A DNA stretch of 64,000 nt from an uncultured Arthrobacter sp. (GCF_902805515.1 NZ_CADCTE010000101.1:1-64000); one strand, 5' to 3'; counted from the first letter of the stretch, positions 39,978 to 50,764 are shown. A program made the numbers and translations. The notes: generated by a model from the sequence alone, not told the origin.

Positions 39978-41567
39978 TTGCACAGCAATTCACGCACCGG
40001 AAATCCCCCACGCAACCTGTCCATTGCCAGCTTGTGTGAAGATGCAGCGCTCCGTCTCGACGTGCTCCTGGGAAACGGGGACGATCTGGCTGCAGAGATT
40101 GCCTGGCTGCACGTGACGGAACTGCCCGATCCCTCCCGATATATCCGGCCTACCGAGCTCATTCTCACCAATGGCTTGTGGCAGGAGCAGGCATCGCCCG
40201 AGGACTTCGTCCGCGCCGTGGCCGGTGCGCGTGCAGCGGGGATTGTTTTCGGCCTGACAGTTCTGACCCGGGCGGTTCCTGCCGAACTGATCCGGGCGTG
40301 CGAGCTGGCCCGGCTGCCCCTCCTGACCGCGCCCCTTGATGTCCCGTTTGCCGCCCTCACCCAGGCCGCGGCCCGTATCCAGGGAGAGATTCAGCAGGAA
40401 TCCCTGCTCAAGGCCCTTCGCCGCGGGGACGCCCTCACCTCGGTCATGTCCCAGGGTGGAGGCGCGTCAGGCGTGCTGGACGTCCTGACACGGGAGTTCG
40501 GGTTTCCCCTGGTCATCATCGACCGGCGGGGAAACCAGCTTGCCGGCGGCGGGGAGGCGCTGCCGCGGGAGAAGCTGGATGCCGCCGCGAAAGTACTGGC
40601 GAAAAGACCGCCCCCGTTGGAGGCGAACGGAATATGGCCGGACCCGGCGTCCCTGTTTCTCATCATCGACGCCGTCGGGGAGGTCGAAGCGGGACTGTTC
40701 TGCCTTCGCCCGCATCAGCTGCTCACCGTCGAGGAGCAGGTGGCGCTGAATCAGGGAACGCGGTTCCTCAACCTCGAAGTCGCTCAACGACAGGCCATGC
40801 GCGCCGCAGAATCACGCTTTTCCGGAGAACTGCTGGAGATGATCCTCTCGGGTTCTGCACGCGCGGCGGAGGTCCCGGACCGGCTGCGCGCCTTCGGCAT
40901 TGACCCGGAGGGCCCGCTGGCCCTGCTGGTGTTCACCCTCGCCGACACCCCGGTGCCGGCGGATCTTGAAGCGGATATTGAGACGCGGATCCGAAACAGC
41001 AGGCTGCTGCCTGTGGTCGTCGGTGGAAGCCAGGACATAGTGGTCATCGCTTCCTGGAACCGCGGGCAGGAATCACTGGTGGACTTCGCCGAGACCGTGC
41101 GGGCCGAAGTTGCCGAGGCCTACCCGCGCAGGAAACTGGTCGTCGGAGTGGGCGAGCCCGGGGAGGGAGCGTGCTCGCTGAAGGAACAACTGGTCCGTGC
41201 GCGCGCCGCAGCGAATGTTCTGAAGCGCAGGAGGGCCGGCCACCTGACTGCCACCGTGGCCAGTCTGGGAACCCATGCCATGCTGCTCGCCCTGCAGCGC
41301 GATGCGACCCTGCGCCGGTTTGCCGCTGACGAGCTTGCCGCCATCAGGCAGCACGACCTGCTGCGCGGGACCGAGCTGGAGGCCACGCTGCGGGAATTTC
41401 TCAACCGCAACGGCCATTGGGTTGCCACGGCCGAGGCACTCTTCCTGCACGTGAATACGCTGCGCAACCGCCTGGACCGGATCGGTTCGCTGACCGGCAG
41501 GGACATGAGCAGTTTCGCCGACCGTGTCGACCTGTTCCTCGCCCTGGAGGCAGACGCCATGAGCTGA
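39978..41567 (+). CDS. PucR family transcriptional regulator
   Basis: IAWLHVTELPDPSRYIRPTELILTNGLW (PucR/purine catabolism domain) and C-terminal LREFLNRNGHWVATAEALFLHVNTLRNRLDRIGSLTG HTH; TTG start with GGAAGGTGG RBS. Confidence 0.9.
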   Translation: MHSNSRTGNPPRNLSIASLCEDAALRLDVLLGNGDDLAAEIAWLHVTELPDPSRYIRPTELILTNGLWQEQASPEDFVRAVAGARAAGIVFGLTVLTRAVPAELIRACELARLPLLTAPLDVPFAALTQAAARIQGEIQQESLLKALRRGDALTSVMSQGGGASGVLDVLTREFGFPLVIIDRRGNQLAGGGEALPREKLDAAAKVLAKRPPPLEANGIWPDPASLFLIIDAVGEVEAGLFCLRPHQLLTVEEQVALNQGTRFLNLEVAQRQAMRAAESRFSGELLEMILSGSARAAEVPDRLRAFGIDPEGPLALLVFTLADTPVPADLEADIETRIRNSRLLPVVVGGSQDIVVIASWNRGQESLVDFAETVRAEVAEAYPRRKLVVGVGEPGEGACSLKEQLVRARAAANVLKRRRAGHLTATVASLGTHAMLLALQRDATLRRFAADELAAIRQHDLLRGTELEATLREFLNRNGHWVATAEALFLHVNTLRNRLDRIGSLTGRDMSSFADRVDLFLALEADAMS

Positions 41568-41593
41568 ACGCACACGCCGCGGGCTGAACCGGG

Positions 41594-42526
41594 TCAATCG
41601 GGGAAGCTCTCCAGGGCGTCCCGGGTGGGCTTGGTGAGGGTCCGATCGACGGTGCGCCCGTCTTCGCCGACGCGCTCTGCCGTCGCGGCGCAGGTGGCGA
41701 AGGTGACATCGCCGCATTGCTGGGCGTATTCAATAAGGCCGCGCAGTGCCAGCAGCCGGCCCGGCCTGCCGGAAAGAAACGGGTGCGCGCAGAGGTTGAA
41801 AAGCCCGCCGAAATGCCGCATTCCATCGAGCTCGGCCCTCCATACTTCAACGGCCCTGCCGGGCGGCTGGATGATGGATCCGATGTCGGGGGCCGGCAGG
41901 AATGCATACTGCTCCCAGTCGTCAAGGGACCAGTGGACGGGCAGTTCGACCACCCTGCCGGCGGGGGTGGAGATGGTGTAGGGCCGGTCATCGCCCATCA
42001 GCGACGAGTCGTAGGTCAGCCCGTACTCGGCGACGAGGGAGGGGGTGCGCCAGGTGGCGCACCAGTTTGCGGCACGGTAGCCGGTCACGGCAATGTCCTG
42101 GGAGTCGAAGACGGCCAGCGCCCGCTCGAAATCGGCGCGTTCTTCCAGGGACGTCATGGCGGTCGGAGCCTGATGGCTGTAGGAATGATGGGCCACCTCG
42201 TGTCCGCGCTCCAGGATCGTCGGGGCCAGGCCCGCCCTTTGCTCGGCCACCCATCCGGGGACGAAGAAGGTGGCCCGGATCTGCAGTTCATCGAGCATGT
42301 CTAGGATCCGTGGAACTCCGACATCCGGCCCGTAGGACTGGTGGGACATGACCATGAGGTTGTCGGCGTGGGACTTCCCGTGCGCCAGGATCGGAGTCTC
42401 GGCGTCAACGTCGAAGGTGAGATTGAAGACGGCCGCAGCACCTTGGCGCCAGTCGGACGCTCCCGCGGTGCCCGCCGCGGCGGATGGTGTCCTGTTGCTT
42501 TCGGGTCCCATCATGTCGGCTTTCAC
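41594..42526 (-). CDS. Polysaccharide deacetylase family protein (PuuE/allantoinase-like)
   Basis: FNLTFDVDAETPILA, ATFFVPGWVAEQ, GHEVAHHSYSHQAP, NLCAHPFLSGRPGRL. Confidence 0.88.
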   Translation of the reverse strand: MKADMMGPESNRTPSAAAGTAGASDWRQGAAAVFNLTFDVDAETPILAHGKSHADNLMVMSHQSYGPDVGVPRILDMLDELQIRATFFVPGWVAEQRAGLAPTILERGHEVAHHSYSHQAPTAMTSLEERADFERALAVFDSQDIAVTGYRAANWCATWRTPSLVAEYGLTYDSSLMGDDRPYTISTPAGRVVELPVHWSLDDWEQYAFLPAPDIGSIIQPPGRAVEVWRAELDGMRHFGGLFNLCAHPFLSGRPGRLLALRGLIEYAQQCGDVTFATCAATAERVGEDGRTVDRTLTKPTRDALESFPD

Positions 42527-43155
42527 TGTCCCTGGCCGACGCTCAGGCGCAGGTCGGTGGGTGTGCCGTTATTGATGGCGGTGATGTCCTGGGGGCAGGC
42601 GGACACCACGATCACGCAGTCCATGAGGGCTTTGAAAACTATGTGGTCCCCGGCGTTGGTGTTCGCCGGCAGCCAGCGGAGGTCCCCCGCGCCGCCTGGG
42701 GGAATCCGCATGAAGATATTGATGGGCTGGGGAACCACGGAGGATTCAAGGCCGGCATCGAAGAGGGCTTCCCGGAGGTTGGAGGCGCAGGACCGGTGAT
42801 CAGGGTGCCCCAGCTCCGCATACCGTTGCGGATCACAGGCGGCGATGAGCATGTCGTGGGTTCCCGACGGTGAGGTGTCGGCCACCAGGGAGAGGATCGG
42901 GCGCCGCTTGGTGGTCAGGAACTGCTCGCCGATGTGCGGGAACAGGCGGCTGACTCCCGTGCGCGTATGCGATGCACTGTGGTATTCGTCCATGTCGTCC
43001 TCGGCGAAGGCGAAGACATCGCCGACCTGTCCGCCGAAAACGTCGGTGATGGTCACCTCCTGGCCCTGCTTCACCCGGATAGCCCGCCCATGCCGGGCGG
43101 GAACCAGAAGGGTCTGGCTGGCCGAAATGTCCTGGGTGATCTCGTCTGCCGTCAT
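42523..43155 (-). CDS. DUF1989 (urea carboxylase-associated/carboxyguanidine deiminase family) protein
   Basis: IAACDPQRYAELG, DHRSCASNL, INIFMRIP, VSACPQDITAIN; 4-bp overlap with the deacetylase. Confidence 0.88.
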   Translation of the reverse strand: MTADEITQDISASQTLLVPARHGRAIRVKQGQEVTITDVFGGQVGDVFAFAEDDMDEYHSASHTRTGVSRLFPHIGEQFLTTKRRPILSLVADTSPSGTHDMLIAACDPQRYAELGHPDHRSCASNLREALFDAGLESSVVPQPINIFMRIPPGGAGDLRWLPANTNAGDHIVFKALMDCVIVVSACPQDITAINNGTPTDLRLSVGQGQ

Positions 43156-43381
43156 ACCCCCATCCAAGTGCCGCGCCTCCTCGCGGAGCAATAGAGCAAC
43201 CCACACCGGGCCGATGCGATGTGTGGACGAAGCCACACGGGGTCGGACGTTCCGAGGCGAATATGCTGGCCACCCGGTGACGGCGTTCCCTATGGACAGC
43301 CCCACGGCAGCCCGCCGGCATTCCACGACCCGACCGTTCATGCGGCGTGCCGGGCGAATCAACAGAGTAATGGAAGCAGCT

Positions 43382-44098
43382 ATGAAGACCCTCCTCTACA
43401 TCGACTCCAGCGCCCGGGCATCACGGCCCGACACCGACGCAAGGGGTTCACATACCCGCCGCCTGGCGGCCCATTTCATGAACCGCTGGCAGGAGGCGGC
43501 TCCTGGTGATGCCGTCATCCACCGCGACGTCGCCCTGGAGCCGCCCACCCCGGTGACTGCGGACTGGATCGCGGGGGCGTTCACCGCCCCGGAGGACCGC
43601 TCCCCGGAGATGTCCGCTGTTCTGCAGGAGAGCGATGTTCTCGTGAAGGAACTCATCGAAGCCGACGTCATCGTGATCGGTGCGCCCATGTACAACTTCG
43701 GGATCCCATCGACCCTGAAGGCCTGGGTCGACAATATTGTGCGGGTGGGGGTGACCTTCGGCTTCGACCGGAACCGGAAGGGTGACCCTTATTGGCCCAT
43801 GCTGCAGCCGGGAAAGCACCTGGTGATCCTCACCTCCCGCGGTGATTACGGCTACGGACCCGAAGGCCGCCTTGAGCACATGAACCACGTTGATAAGGCG
43901 CTGGCAACGGCGCTCACCTATACCGGGGTGACAGAGATTACGACCATCGCGGTCGAGTATGACGAATTCTCCGACACCCGGGTGGAGGATTCTCTAGCCG
44001 ACGCCCTCGCCGAGATCGATTCCCTCGTGGGGTTGATGGCGAACGGCCCGGCGGCCCCAGGCTCCCCTGAGCGCCGTCAGACAGTGGCGGCCGGCTGA
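43382..44098 (+). CDS. azoR: FMN-dependent NADH-azoreductase
   Basis: LLYIDSSARASRPDTDARGSHTRRLAAHF, IVIGAPMYNFGIPSTLKAWVDNIVRVGVTF. Confidence 0.92.
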   Translation: MKTLLYIDSSARASRPDTDARGSHTRRLAAHFMNRWQEAAPGDAVIHRDVALEPPTPVTADWIAGAFTAPEDRSPEMSAVLQESDVLVKELIEADVIVIGAPMYNFGIPSTLKAWVDNIVRVGVTFGFDRNRKGDPYWPMLQPGKHLVILTSRGDYGYGPEGRLEHMNHVDKALATALTYTGVTEITTIAVEYDEFSDTRVEDSLADALAEIDSLVGLMANGPAAPGSPERRQTVAAG

Positions 44099-44340
44099 TA
44101 AACGTCCTGCCCCGGACGGCCCGGAGCGCGCTGCGTTGTGGCGCGCCCGGGCCGGCGGGGAATCCGGATCGACAGACGCGGACGCCCGTCCGGTTCCGAT
44201 CTCTTTCCGGCGCCAAGTGTGGACGATCCTCCATTGGCCGCAGGCTGCCGGGGCCTGTTGTATGAGCTTCATCACAGCCAGCGCAGCCCGACCCCCAAAA
44301 ATCCACCAGGGCCCTGATCTCTCAAAGGAGAGACACGATC

Positions 44341-45894
44341 ATGAACCTACACTCCCGGCCGGCGCCTCAGGTCTCACCGCCATCACCGCAATCACCGCAA
44401 TTACCGGCCGCAGCGAACGCAGGCCACCTGGAATCCGCCGGTGCGGTTTCCCAGCTGGAGGAAAACCTGCAGCCCGTTCCCGAATCCGGCCGAACCAAGA
44501 AGGTTTCGGGGCAGTTCTGGATTTGGGCCGGCGCCAACCTCGCCCCTATTAACTGGGTGCTGGGGGCGCTGGGAATCCACCTTGGTTTGGGCTTCCGGGA
44601 CACGGTCATCGTTCTGGTGGCCGGAAACCTGATCGGTATGGCCCTGTTCGGGTTCTTCGTCCTGCTGGGCCAGCGGACGGGGGCGACGGGCATGGTGCTG
44701 GGCCGGGCGGCCTTCGGCCGGACGGGCAATTATCTGCCCGCCATGACCCAGGCCGTCCTGGGCATTGGCTGGTGCGCCGTGAACACGTGGATCGTGCTCG
44801 ACCTTGTCATGGCCCTGTTCGGGACGTTGGGATGGGTGGATCCCGACGCTCCGAACCACCTGGCGAAGATCCTTGTGGCCGGAGCGATCATGGGCGTGCA
44901 GGTGCTGATCGCGTACTTCGGGTACAAGGCCATTGCGGCCTTTGAACGCTGGACCGTGCCGCCGACGATTCTGGTTTTGGTCGCCATGTCGGCGGTCGCC
45001 TGGTTCGGCATGGACATCGACTGGGGGTATCAGGGCCCTGCCGGTGACATCCTGACCGGGACGGAGAGGATCACGGCCATGAGTGCCGTGATGACCGCGA
45101 TCGGCATCGGCTGGGGCATCACCTGGTTCACCTACGCGGCGGACTACTCGCGTTTTGTCAGCCGGGAAGTGAAGCCGCGGCGCCTTTACCTGGTCTCCGT
45201 TCTGGGTCAGTTCATTCCGGTGGTGTGGCTGGGCATCCTTGGTGCCAGCCTGGCGACCAAGAGTGGGAGCGTCGACCCCGGCAAGCTCATCGTCGACAAT
45301 TACGGGGCCCTCGCCATTCCAGTGCTCTTCATGGTCCTCCATGGTCCGGTTGCCACCAACATCCTGAACATCTACACCTTCACCGTCTCCGCTCAGGCGT
45401 GCGACATTAAGACGCCCCGGCGCACCCTCAACTACCTTGTTGGGGTACTGGCTTTCATCGTCGTGATCTTCTTCATCTTCCAGACCGATTTCGCCGCCGT
45501 GATCGATGCCTGGCTGATCGGCCTGGTGGCGTGGATCGCCTCGTGGGGTGCCATCATGCTGGTCCACTATTACTATCTGGAGCGCCGCAGGCCGCTGGGC
45601 ACGGACCGCCTGTTCGACCCCGCGGGGGGCACGAAGGTCCCCGCCATCAACTGGGCCGGGATGATCGCCCTGGCCTCCGGGCTCGTGGCCACCTGGCTGT
45701 TCATGTATGGTCTGCTTCCGGCGACTCAAGGACCCATCGCCAGGGCCATGGGCGGCCTGGATCTGTCCTGGCTTGCCGGAGGCCTGACGGCCGCGACCGT
45801 CTACGCGGTGCTCGGTTCCCGGGTCCATAACCGGCTTGCAGATATCAAGGCCTCGGCCGGCCACCACCGGAAGCAGGCAGCCCGGCAGCCATAA
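44341..45894 (+). CDS. NCS1-type cytosine/purine permease
   Basis: FWIWAGANLAPINWVLGALGIHLGLGFRDTVIVLVAGNLIGMALFG; RTGATGMVLGRAAFGRTGNYLP. Confidence 0.92.
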   Translation: MNLHSRPAPQVSPPSPQSPQLPAAANAGHLESAGAVSQLEENLQPVPESGRTKKVSGQFWIWAGANLAPINWVLGALGIHLGLGFRDTVIVLVAGNLIGMALFGFFVLLGQRTGATGMVLGRAAFGRTGNYLPAMTQAVLGIGWCAVNTWIVLDLVMALFGTLGWVDPDAPNHLAKILVAGAIMGVQVLIAYFGYKAIAAFERWTVPPTILVLVAMSAVAWFGMDIDWGYQGPAGDILTGTERITAMSAVMTAIGIGWGITWFTYAADYSRFVSREVKPRRLYLVSVLGQFIPVVWLGILGASLATKSGSVDPGKLIVDNYGALAIPVLFMVLHGPVATNILNIYTFTVSAQACDIKTPRRTLNYLVGVLAFIVVIFFIFQTDFAAVIDAWLIGLVAWIASWGAIMLVHYYYLERRRPLGTDRLFDPAGGTKVPAINWAGMIALASGLVATWLFMYGLLPATQGPIARAMGGLDLSWLAGGLTAATVYAVLGSRVHNRLADIKASAGHHRKQAARQP

Positions 45895-46152
45895 TCCGGT
45901 CCGGTGCGGTGGTGCTACCGGCCACATCCGGTGGGCGTTGGCACCGCCGGCCCGGACAGCCGCCGGCGCCGGCAACCAGCCGCCCAGGGCTTGGGAAAGC
46001 GTGAACGATGGCAGAGCGTGTTCGGCCGGAATCACCCGGTGAGCGCGCTCTTCCGCCGTTTCGGGCCCACCCGAGCCCGAGGGGTCAAAGCGGCGCCCTT
46101 TGCCCCAGCCCCGGGCTGAATGCCGTTGGATGAGGCGGAATTGCCGGAGGTA

Positions 46153-46234
46153 TTGCTGCGTAGCAAAATTGACAGACACAGCAGTCAATAGAACAAGCGG
46201 CCGCCGGAAAAAGTTTAGTTTGCTACGTTGCAAA
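46153..46234. promoter_or_regulatory. Two LacI-type operator candidates upstream of the mannitol dehydrogenase gene
   Basis: TTGCTGCGTAGCAAAA (46153-46168) and TTGCTACGTTGCAAA (46220-46234). Confidence 0.6.
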
Positions 46235-46398
46235 TCTGAGTGGAATCCCGCACTATATGACCATGACGAAGCTTGCGGATCCGGCAGCAGCGCAGCCGCC
46301 GGTTGCGGGGCGCGTCGCGTAACCGGCCGGCGATTCTCAGCAGGTGACTCCCGCCGGCTTCCCGTCCCTCCATGCGCACATGATCTGTGGGAGTAAAC

Positions 46399-47898
46399 AT
46401 GCACCAGCTCAGCAATGGCACCCTTCACCATCTGCCGGAACAGCTCTCGGTCCCTTCCTATGACCGGGCGGCACTGACGGCTGGAATTGTTCATTTCGGG
46501 GTGGGCGGGTTCCACCGGTCGCACCAGGCCATGTACCTCGACCGGTTGATGAACTCCGGTCGCGCCCTGGAGTGGGCGGTGTGCGGCGTCGGGGTGCTGC
46601 CCTCGGATGCGCTCATGAAGCAGGTCATGGATGCGCAGGACTGCCTGTACACCCTGGTGGTCAAGAACCCGGACGGAAGTACCGAAGGCCGGGTTATTGG
46701 CTCGATCATTAAGTATCTCTTCGCGCCGGAGGATCCCGAGTCGGTGATTGAGCAGATGGCTTCCGAGACGACAAGGGTGGTCTCCTTGACCATCACGGAA
46801 GGAGGCTACAACTTCCATCAGGTCACCGGTGATTTTGATGCGTCGAATCCGGCAGTGCTCGCAGACCTCCTCCCGGGTGCCGTCCCGGCCACGACTTTTG
46901 GCCTCATTGTGGAGGCCCTGCGCCGCCGGCGGGAGCGGGGGATTCCTCCGTTCACCGTGATGTCGTGTGACAACATCCAGGGCAACGGCAATGTGGCAAG
47001 GACCGTGTTCACCGCCTTCGCCGATCTTGTTGATCCCGACCTTGGGGCCTGGATCGCCGACACCGTGTCCTTCCCCAATTCGATGGTGGACCGTATCACT
47101 CCTGCGACCACTGATGCGGACCGCGCCCTGGTCCAGGACCGGTTCGGTGTGGCGGATCGATGGCCGGTGGTGAGTGAGGATTATGAACAGTGGGTGCTCG
47201 AGGATGCCTTCCCGCTGGGGCGCCCGCCGCTGGAGGAAGCCGGCGTCCAGCTGGTGGCCGACGTCGAACCCTACGAGTTGATGAAGCTTCGGCTGCTTAA
47301 TGCAAGCCATCAGGCCCTCTGCTATCTGGGGTACCTGTCGGGCTACCGGTATGCGCATGAGGTGTGCCAGGACCCGCTGTTTGCCCGTTTCCTGCTGGAC
47401 TATATGGACATGGAGGCCTCTCCGACCCTTCAGCCGGTGCCCGGCATCGATCTGGAGGCGTATAAACACACGTTGCTGGCCCGGTTCGCCAATGAACACG
47501 TCCGGGACACCCTGGCGCGGCTGTGCGCGGAAAGCTCGGACCGCATTCCGAAATGGCTCGTGCCGGTGATCCGGGAGAATCTTGCGGCCGGTGGAGGCAT
47601 CGAACGCTCGGCAGCGGTCGTTGCGGGGTGGGCCCGCTATGCGGAGGGAACCGATGAGCAGGGCGCCCCGATTGTCGTGGTCGACCGGTTGAAGGATTCC
47701 GTGATGGCTGCGGCGGCGCACAATCAGCGGGACCCGCTGTCCTTTCTGCACCAACGGGCCCTCTTCGGAGACCTCGCCGACAGCCCGCGGTTCACCAAAG
47801 CCTATGTGCTCGCCCTGGAGACCCTCCACGGGCAGGGCGCGCGGTCGCTGGTGGAACGGCTGACCGCGACCGACACCCTTGCGCACGGGGCCCTGTGA
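46399..47898 (+). CDS. Mannitol dehydrogenase family (polyol/hexuronate) protein
   Basis: IVHFGVGGFHRSHQAMYLDRLM, SCDNIQGNGNVARTVF, FPNSMVDRITPAT, LNASHQALCYLGYLSGY. Confidence 0.93.
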   Translation: MHQLSNGTLHHLPEQLSVPSYDRAALTAGIVHFGVGGFHRSHQAMYLDRLMNSGRALEWAVCGVGVLPSDALMKQVMDAQDCLYTLVVKNPDGSTEGRVIGSIIKYLFAPEDPESVIEQMASETTRVVSLTITEGGYNFHQVTGDFDASNPAVLADLLPGAVPATTFGLIVEALRRRRERGIPPFTVMSCDNIQGNGNVARTVFTAFADLVDPDLGAWIADTVSFPNSMVDRITPATTDADRALVQDRFGVADRWPVVSEDYEQWVLEDAFPLGRPPLEEAGVQLVADVEPYELMKLRLLNASHQALCYLGYLSGYRYAHEVCQDPLFARFLLDYMDMEASPTLQPVPGIDLEAYKHTLLARFANEHVRDTLARLCAESSDRIPKWLVPVIRENLAAGGGIERSAAVVAGWARYAEGTDEQGAPIVVVDRLKDSVMAAAAHNQRDPLSFLHQRALFGDLADSPRFTKAYVLALETLHGQGARSLVERLTATDTLAHGAL

Positions 47899-47968
47899 TG
47901 GGGAGCTGCCGGACCGCCCCGGGACACCGGTGTCCACCGCGGGACCGCCGCCCGGGGTGCCGGACGCG

Positions 47969-49363
47969 ATGACCACTCTTGTCACCGGAGTCGATTCCTC
48001 CACCCAGAGCTGCAAGGTCCTCACCGTGGACGCGGAGACGGGCCGGATCGCCCACCAGGGCCACGCTCCCCATCCTGAGGGTACGGCCGTGGATCCCGAG
48101 CACTGGTGGAAGGCGCTGGAGTCGGCGGCCGGCCCGGACCTGATGCGCACCCAGGCCCTGGCGGTCGCGGCCCAGCAGCACGGGATGGTTGCCCTGGACG
48201 CGGACAACCGGCCGGTGCATGACGCTCTGTTGTGGAACGATACCCGCAGTGCCCCGCAGGCCGACCGGCTGCGCGCACGGTTCGGGCCGGAGCACTGGGC
48301 CCGCGGCATGGGCGTGGTCCCGGTTGCCTCCTTCACGGTGACTAAACTGGCGTGGCTGGCGGAGAACCACCCCGAGCTCGCCGCGCGGGTCGAACGGGTC
48401 ATACTTCCGCACGATTGGCTCAGCTGGAAGCTGCGCGGAATGCTCGGAGATCCCGTCACGGACCGCAGTGATGCCTCGGGCACCGGTTACTTTTCGGTTC
48501 CGGAGAACCGGTACCGGACCGCCGAGCTGGCACATGCCTTCGGCCGCGTGCCCGAACTGCCGCGGGTACTCGGGCCGGCGGAGGCGGCGGGCACCACCGC
48601 CCGGGGCACCCTCATGGCGCCCGGGTGTGGGGATAATGCGGGGGCGGCCCTGGGTCTTGGGCTGCGCCCGGGCGAGGTTGTGGTGTCCATCGGCACCAGT
48701 TGCACCGTCTTCACCTCGGCGCCGCGTCCTGTCATCGACCCCACGGGGGCGATCGCCGGATTCGCCGATGCCCAGGGGGCCAGCCTGCCCCTGTTGGCGA
48801 CGCTGAACGGGGCCCGGGTGGTGTCCACCACCGCGGACCTGCTCGGGGTGGACCTGGCCCGGCTGGATCATCTGGCGTCTTCGGCCGCTCGCGATGCCGA
48901 CGGGCTCATCTTTGTGCCGTATCTCGACGGCGAACGCACCCCGAACCTGCCGTTCGCCTCTGGAAGCCTTGCCGGAGTGACCCGCCGGAGCCTGACGCCG
49001 GAGAACCTCGCCCGGGCCGCCGTGCTCGGGGTGCTGAACGGTCTTGCCGAGGCCCTCAATGCTTTCCGCGGCCAGGGAATCCCGGTCCACCGCGTGCTCC
49101 TGATCGGTGGAGGGGCTCGAAGTGAAAGCCTTCGCCGGGCCGCCCCGGATATGCTCGATGCGGAGGTGGTGGTGCCTGCACCACGCGAGTATGTGGCCTT
49201 GGGTGCGGCCCGGCAGGCAGCGTGGACCGTGGCCGGCACCCAGGAGCCGCCCCAGTGGGAGCGGGAAATGGATGCCGTCTACCGGCAGACCGATGCCCCG
49301 GCATGGGCCGGCACGGTCCACGAACAGTTTCTCGAGCTGAGAAATCACCATTACGGCCTGTGA
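47969..49363 (+). CDS. xylB: Xylulokinase (FGGY family)
   Basis: VTGVDSSTQSCKVLTVD, VAAQQHGMVALD, DALLWNDTRS, GCGDNAGAALGLGL, LIGGGARSESLRR. Confidence 0.93.
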   Translation: MTTLVTGVDSSTQSCKVLTVDAETGRIAHQGHAPHPEGTAVDPEHWWKALESAAGPDLMRTQALAVAAQQHGMVALDADNRPVHDALLWNDTRSAPQADRLRARFGPEHWARGMGVVPVASFTVTKLAWLAENHPELAARVERVILPHDWLSWKLRGMLGDPVTDRSDASGTGYFSVPENRYRTAELAHAFGRVPELPRVLGPAEAAGTTARGTLMAPGCGDNAGAALGLGLRPGEVVVSIGTSCTVFTSAPRPVIDPTGAIAGFADAQGASLPLLATLNGARVVSTTADLLGVDLARLDHLASSAARDADGLIFVPYLDGERTPNLPFASGSLAGVTRRSLTPENLARAAVLGVLNGLAEALNAFRGQGIPVHRVLLIGGGARSESLRRAAPDMLDAEVVVPAPREYVALGAARQAAWTVAGTQEPPQWEREMDAVYRQTDAPAWAGTVHEQFLELRNHHYGL

Positions 49364-49762
49364 GCCCCTTGCCTGTGGCTGCCGCCGCCGTGCCGGGGCC
49401 TGGAGCGTCTGCCGGTGGGACGGTGCGGGCGGTGGGCCCGGCCAACGCGGGATCCGCACGGCAGAGAGGGAACGCCGCCCCTGAGGAGGGATTCACGGCC
49501 GGCAGCAGGACATACCGCCGGCGTGGATTGAAGGTGGAGCACCCATGAATCCGCAGGGTGGACGCGGTGCTGGCGAAGGCGGGCAAGGGATTGGGATCCG
49601 GTTCGGGTACCCTTCGGGCAGCGGGCATTGCTGAAGGGCGCTTGTCCTGACCGGGTCCGGCCTTAGGTGCAGCGGGGTCCCGGTTCTCGGGAAGGCCTGG
49701 AGCAGGGCGCGATGTTGCTCAGGGGTTGAAAGGGCGAGGGGTCGAAAAAGGCGGACGGGGCG

Positions 49763-50764
49763 TCAGGCGCTCTGGCGCACGGCGAGGTGGTAATCGAGCA
49801 GGATCTCCGTTGTCGCTGTGTGTTCGCCGGCCAGCTGGTCGAGCAGCAGATCCACCGCGGCATGGGCGATGGCTGTTTTGTTCGGGGCAATGGTTGTCAG
49901 AGTGGGTGTGGAGTACGCGGCGTCCTCGATGTTGTCCCAGCCGACGACGGCGATGTCCTCGGGGATCCGCAGGCCCCTGTCGGTCACCGCTTTCATGGCG
50001 CCGAGCGCCAGTGAGTCATTGAAGCAGAAGAGGGCGTCGATGTCGGCTGGCCCGTCCAGAAGCTGCTGGGCGACCCGGTAGCCCTCGGCCAGCGACCAGC
50101 GCGCGGTGGGAAGGACGAGCTGGTGTTCGTACCCGAGCCCTGCCCGGAGAAGCGCTTCTCGGTAGCCTTCCGTGCGGCGCTGGGCGGGTCCTGCAATCCG
50201 GGCCTGCGGCAGGGCGCCGATGGCGGCGATTTTTGTCCGCCCGGTGCCGAGGAGGTGTTGGGTTGCGGTCAGCGCGCCGGCGACATTGTCGATTGATACG
50301 TGGATGATGTCGCTGGCGGTGACGCTTTCGCCGAGGAGGACCGTGGGGAAGCCGAGTTTGCGTGCTTCCAGGTCGTGCGCGGTGACGGACAGGGGGTTGA
50401 AGATCAGTCCGTCGATCACTTTGGAGTGGTACCCGTCCAGCACCAGCAGTTCGCGCTCCCGTGTTCCGCCGGTCTGATCGATGAGGACGGTCAGACCCCG
50501 TTCGCTGGCCCGTCGTTCGATGAGATCGGCCAGTTCGGCGAAGTAGGGGGCCGAGATTTCCGGCAGCGCCAGGGCAAAGAGTCCGGTGCGGCTTCCGCGG
50601 AGGTGCCGTGCCGCGGCGCTGGGCCGGTAGTCGAGTTTGTCGATGGCACGCTGGACCCGGGCCCGGGTCTCCGGGGCGACGTGCACGTAGTCGTTCACCA
50701 CATTGGACACGGTGCGGGGAGAGACACCGGCCAGCGCCGCCACGTCCCTCATACTTGCCGGCAT
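49763..50764 (-). CDS. LacI family transcriptional regulator
   Basis: ASMRDVAALAGVSPRTVSNVVNDYVHVAPETRARVQRAIDKLDY. Confidence 0.94.
   Translation of the reverse strand: MPASMRDVAALAGVSPRTVSNVVNDYVHVAPETRARVQRAIDKLDYRPSAAARHLRGSRTGLFALALPEISAPYFAELADLIERRASERGLTVLIDQTGGTRERELLVLDGYHSKVIDGLIFNPLSVTAHDLEARKLGFPTVLLGESVTASDIIHVSIDNVAGALTATQHLLGTGRTKIAAIGALPQARIAGPAQRRTEGYREALLRAGLGYEHQLVLPTARWSLAEGYRVAQQLLDGPADIDALFCFNDSLALGAMKAVTDRGLRIPEDIAVVGWDNIEDAAYSTPTLTTIAPNKTAIAHAAVDLLLDQLAGEHTATTEILLDYHLAVRQSA

Noticed and set aside
44401-48483. 1,360-aa minus-strand ORF
   Set aside because: Antisense to three well-supported + strand genes (NCS1 permease, mannitol dehydrogenase, xylulokinase); low-complexity Arg/Gly/His/Pro-rich composition typical of shadow ORFs in high-GC DNA
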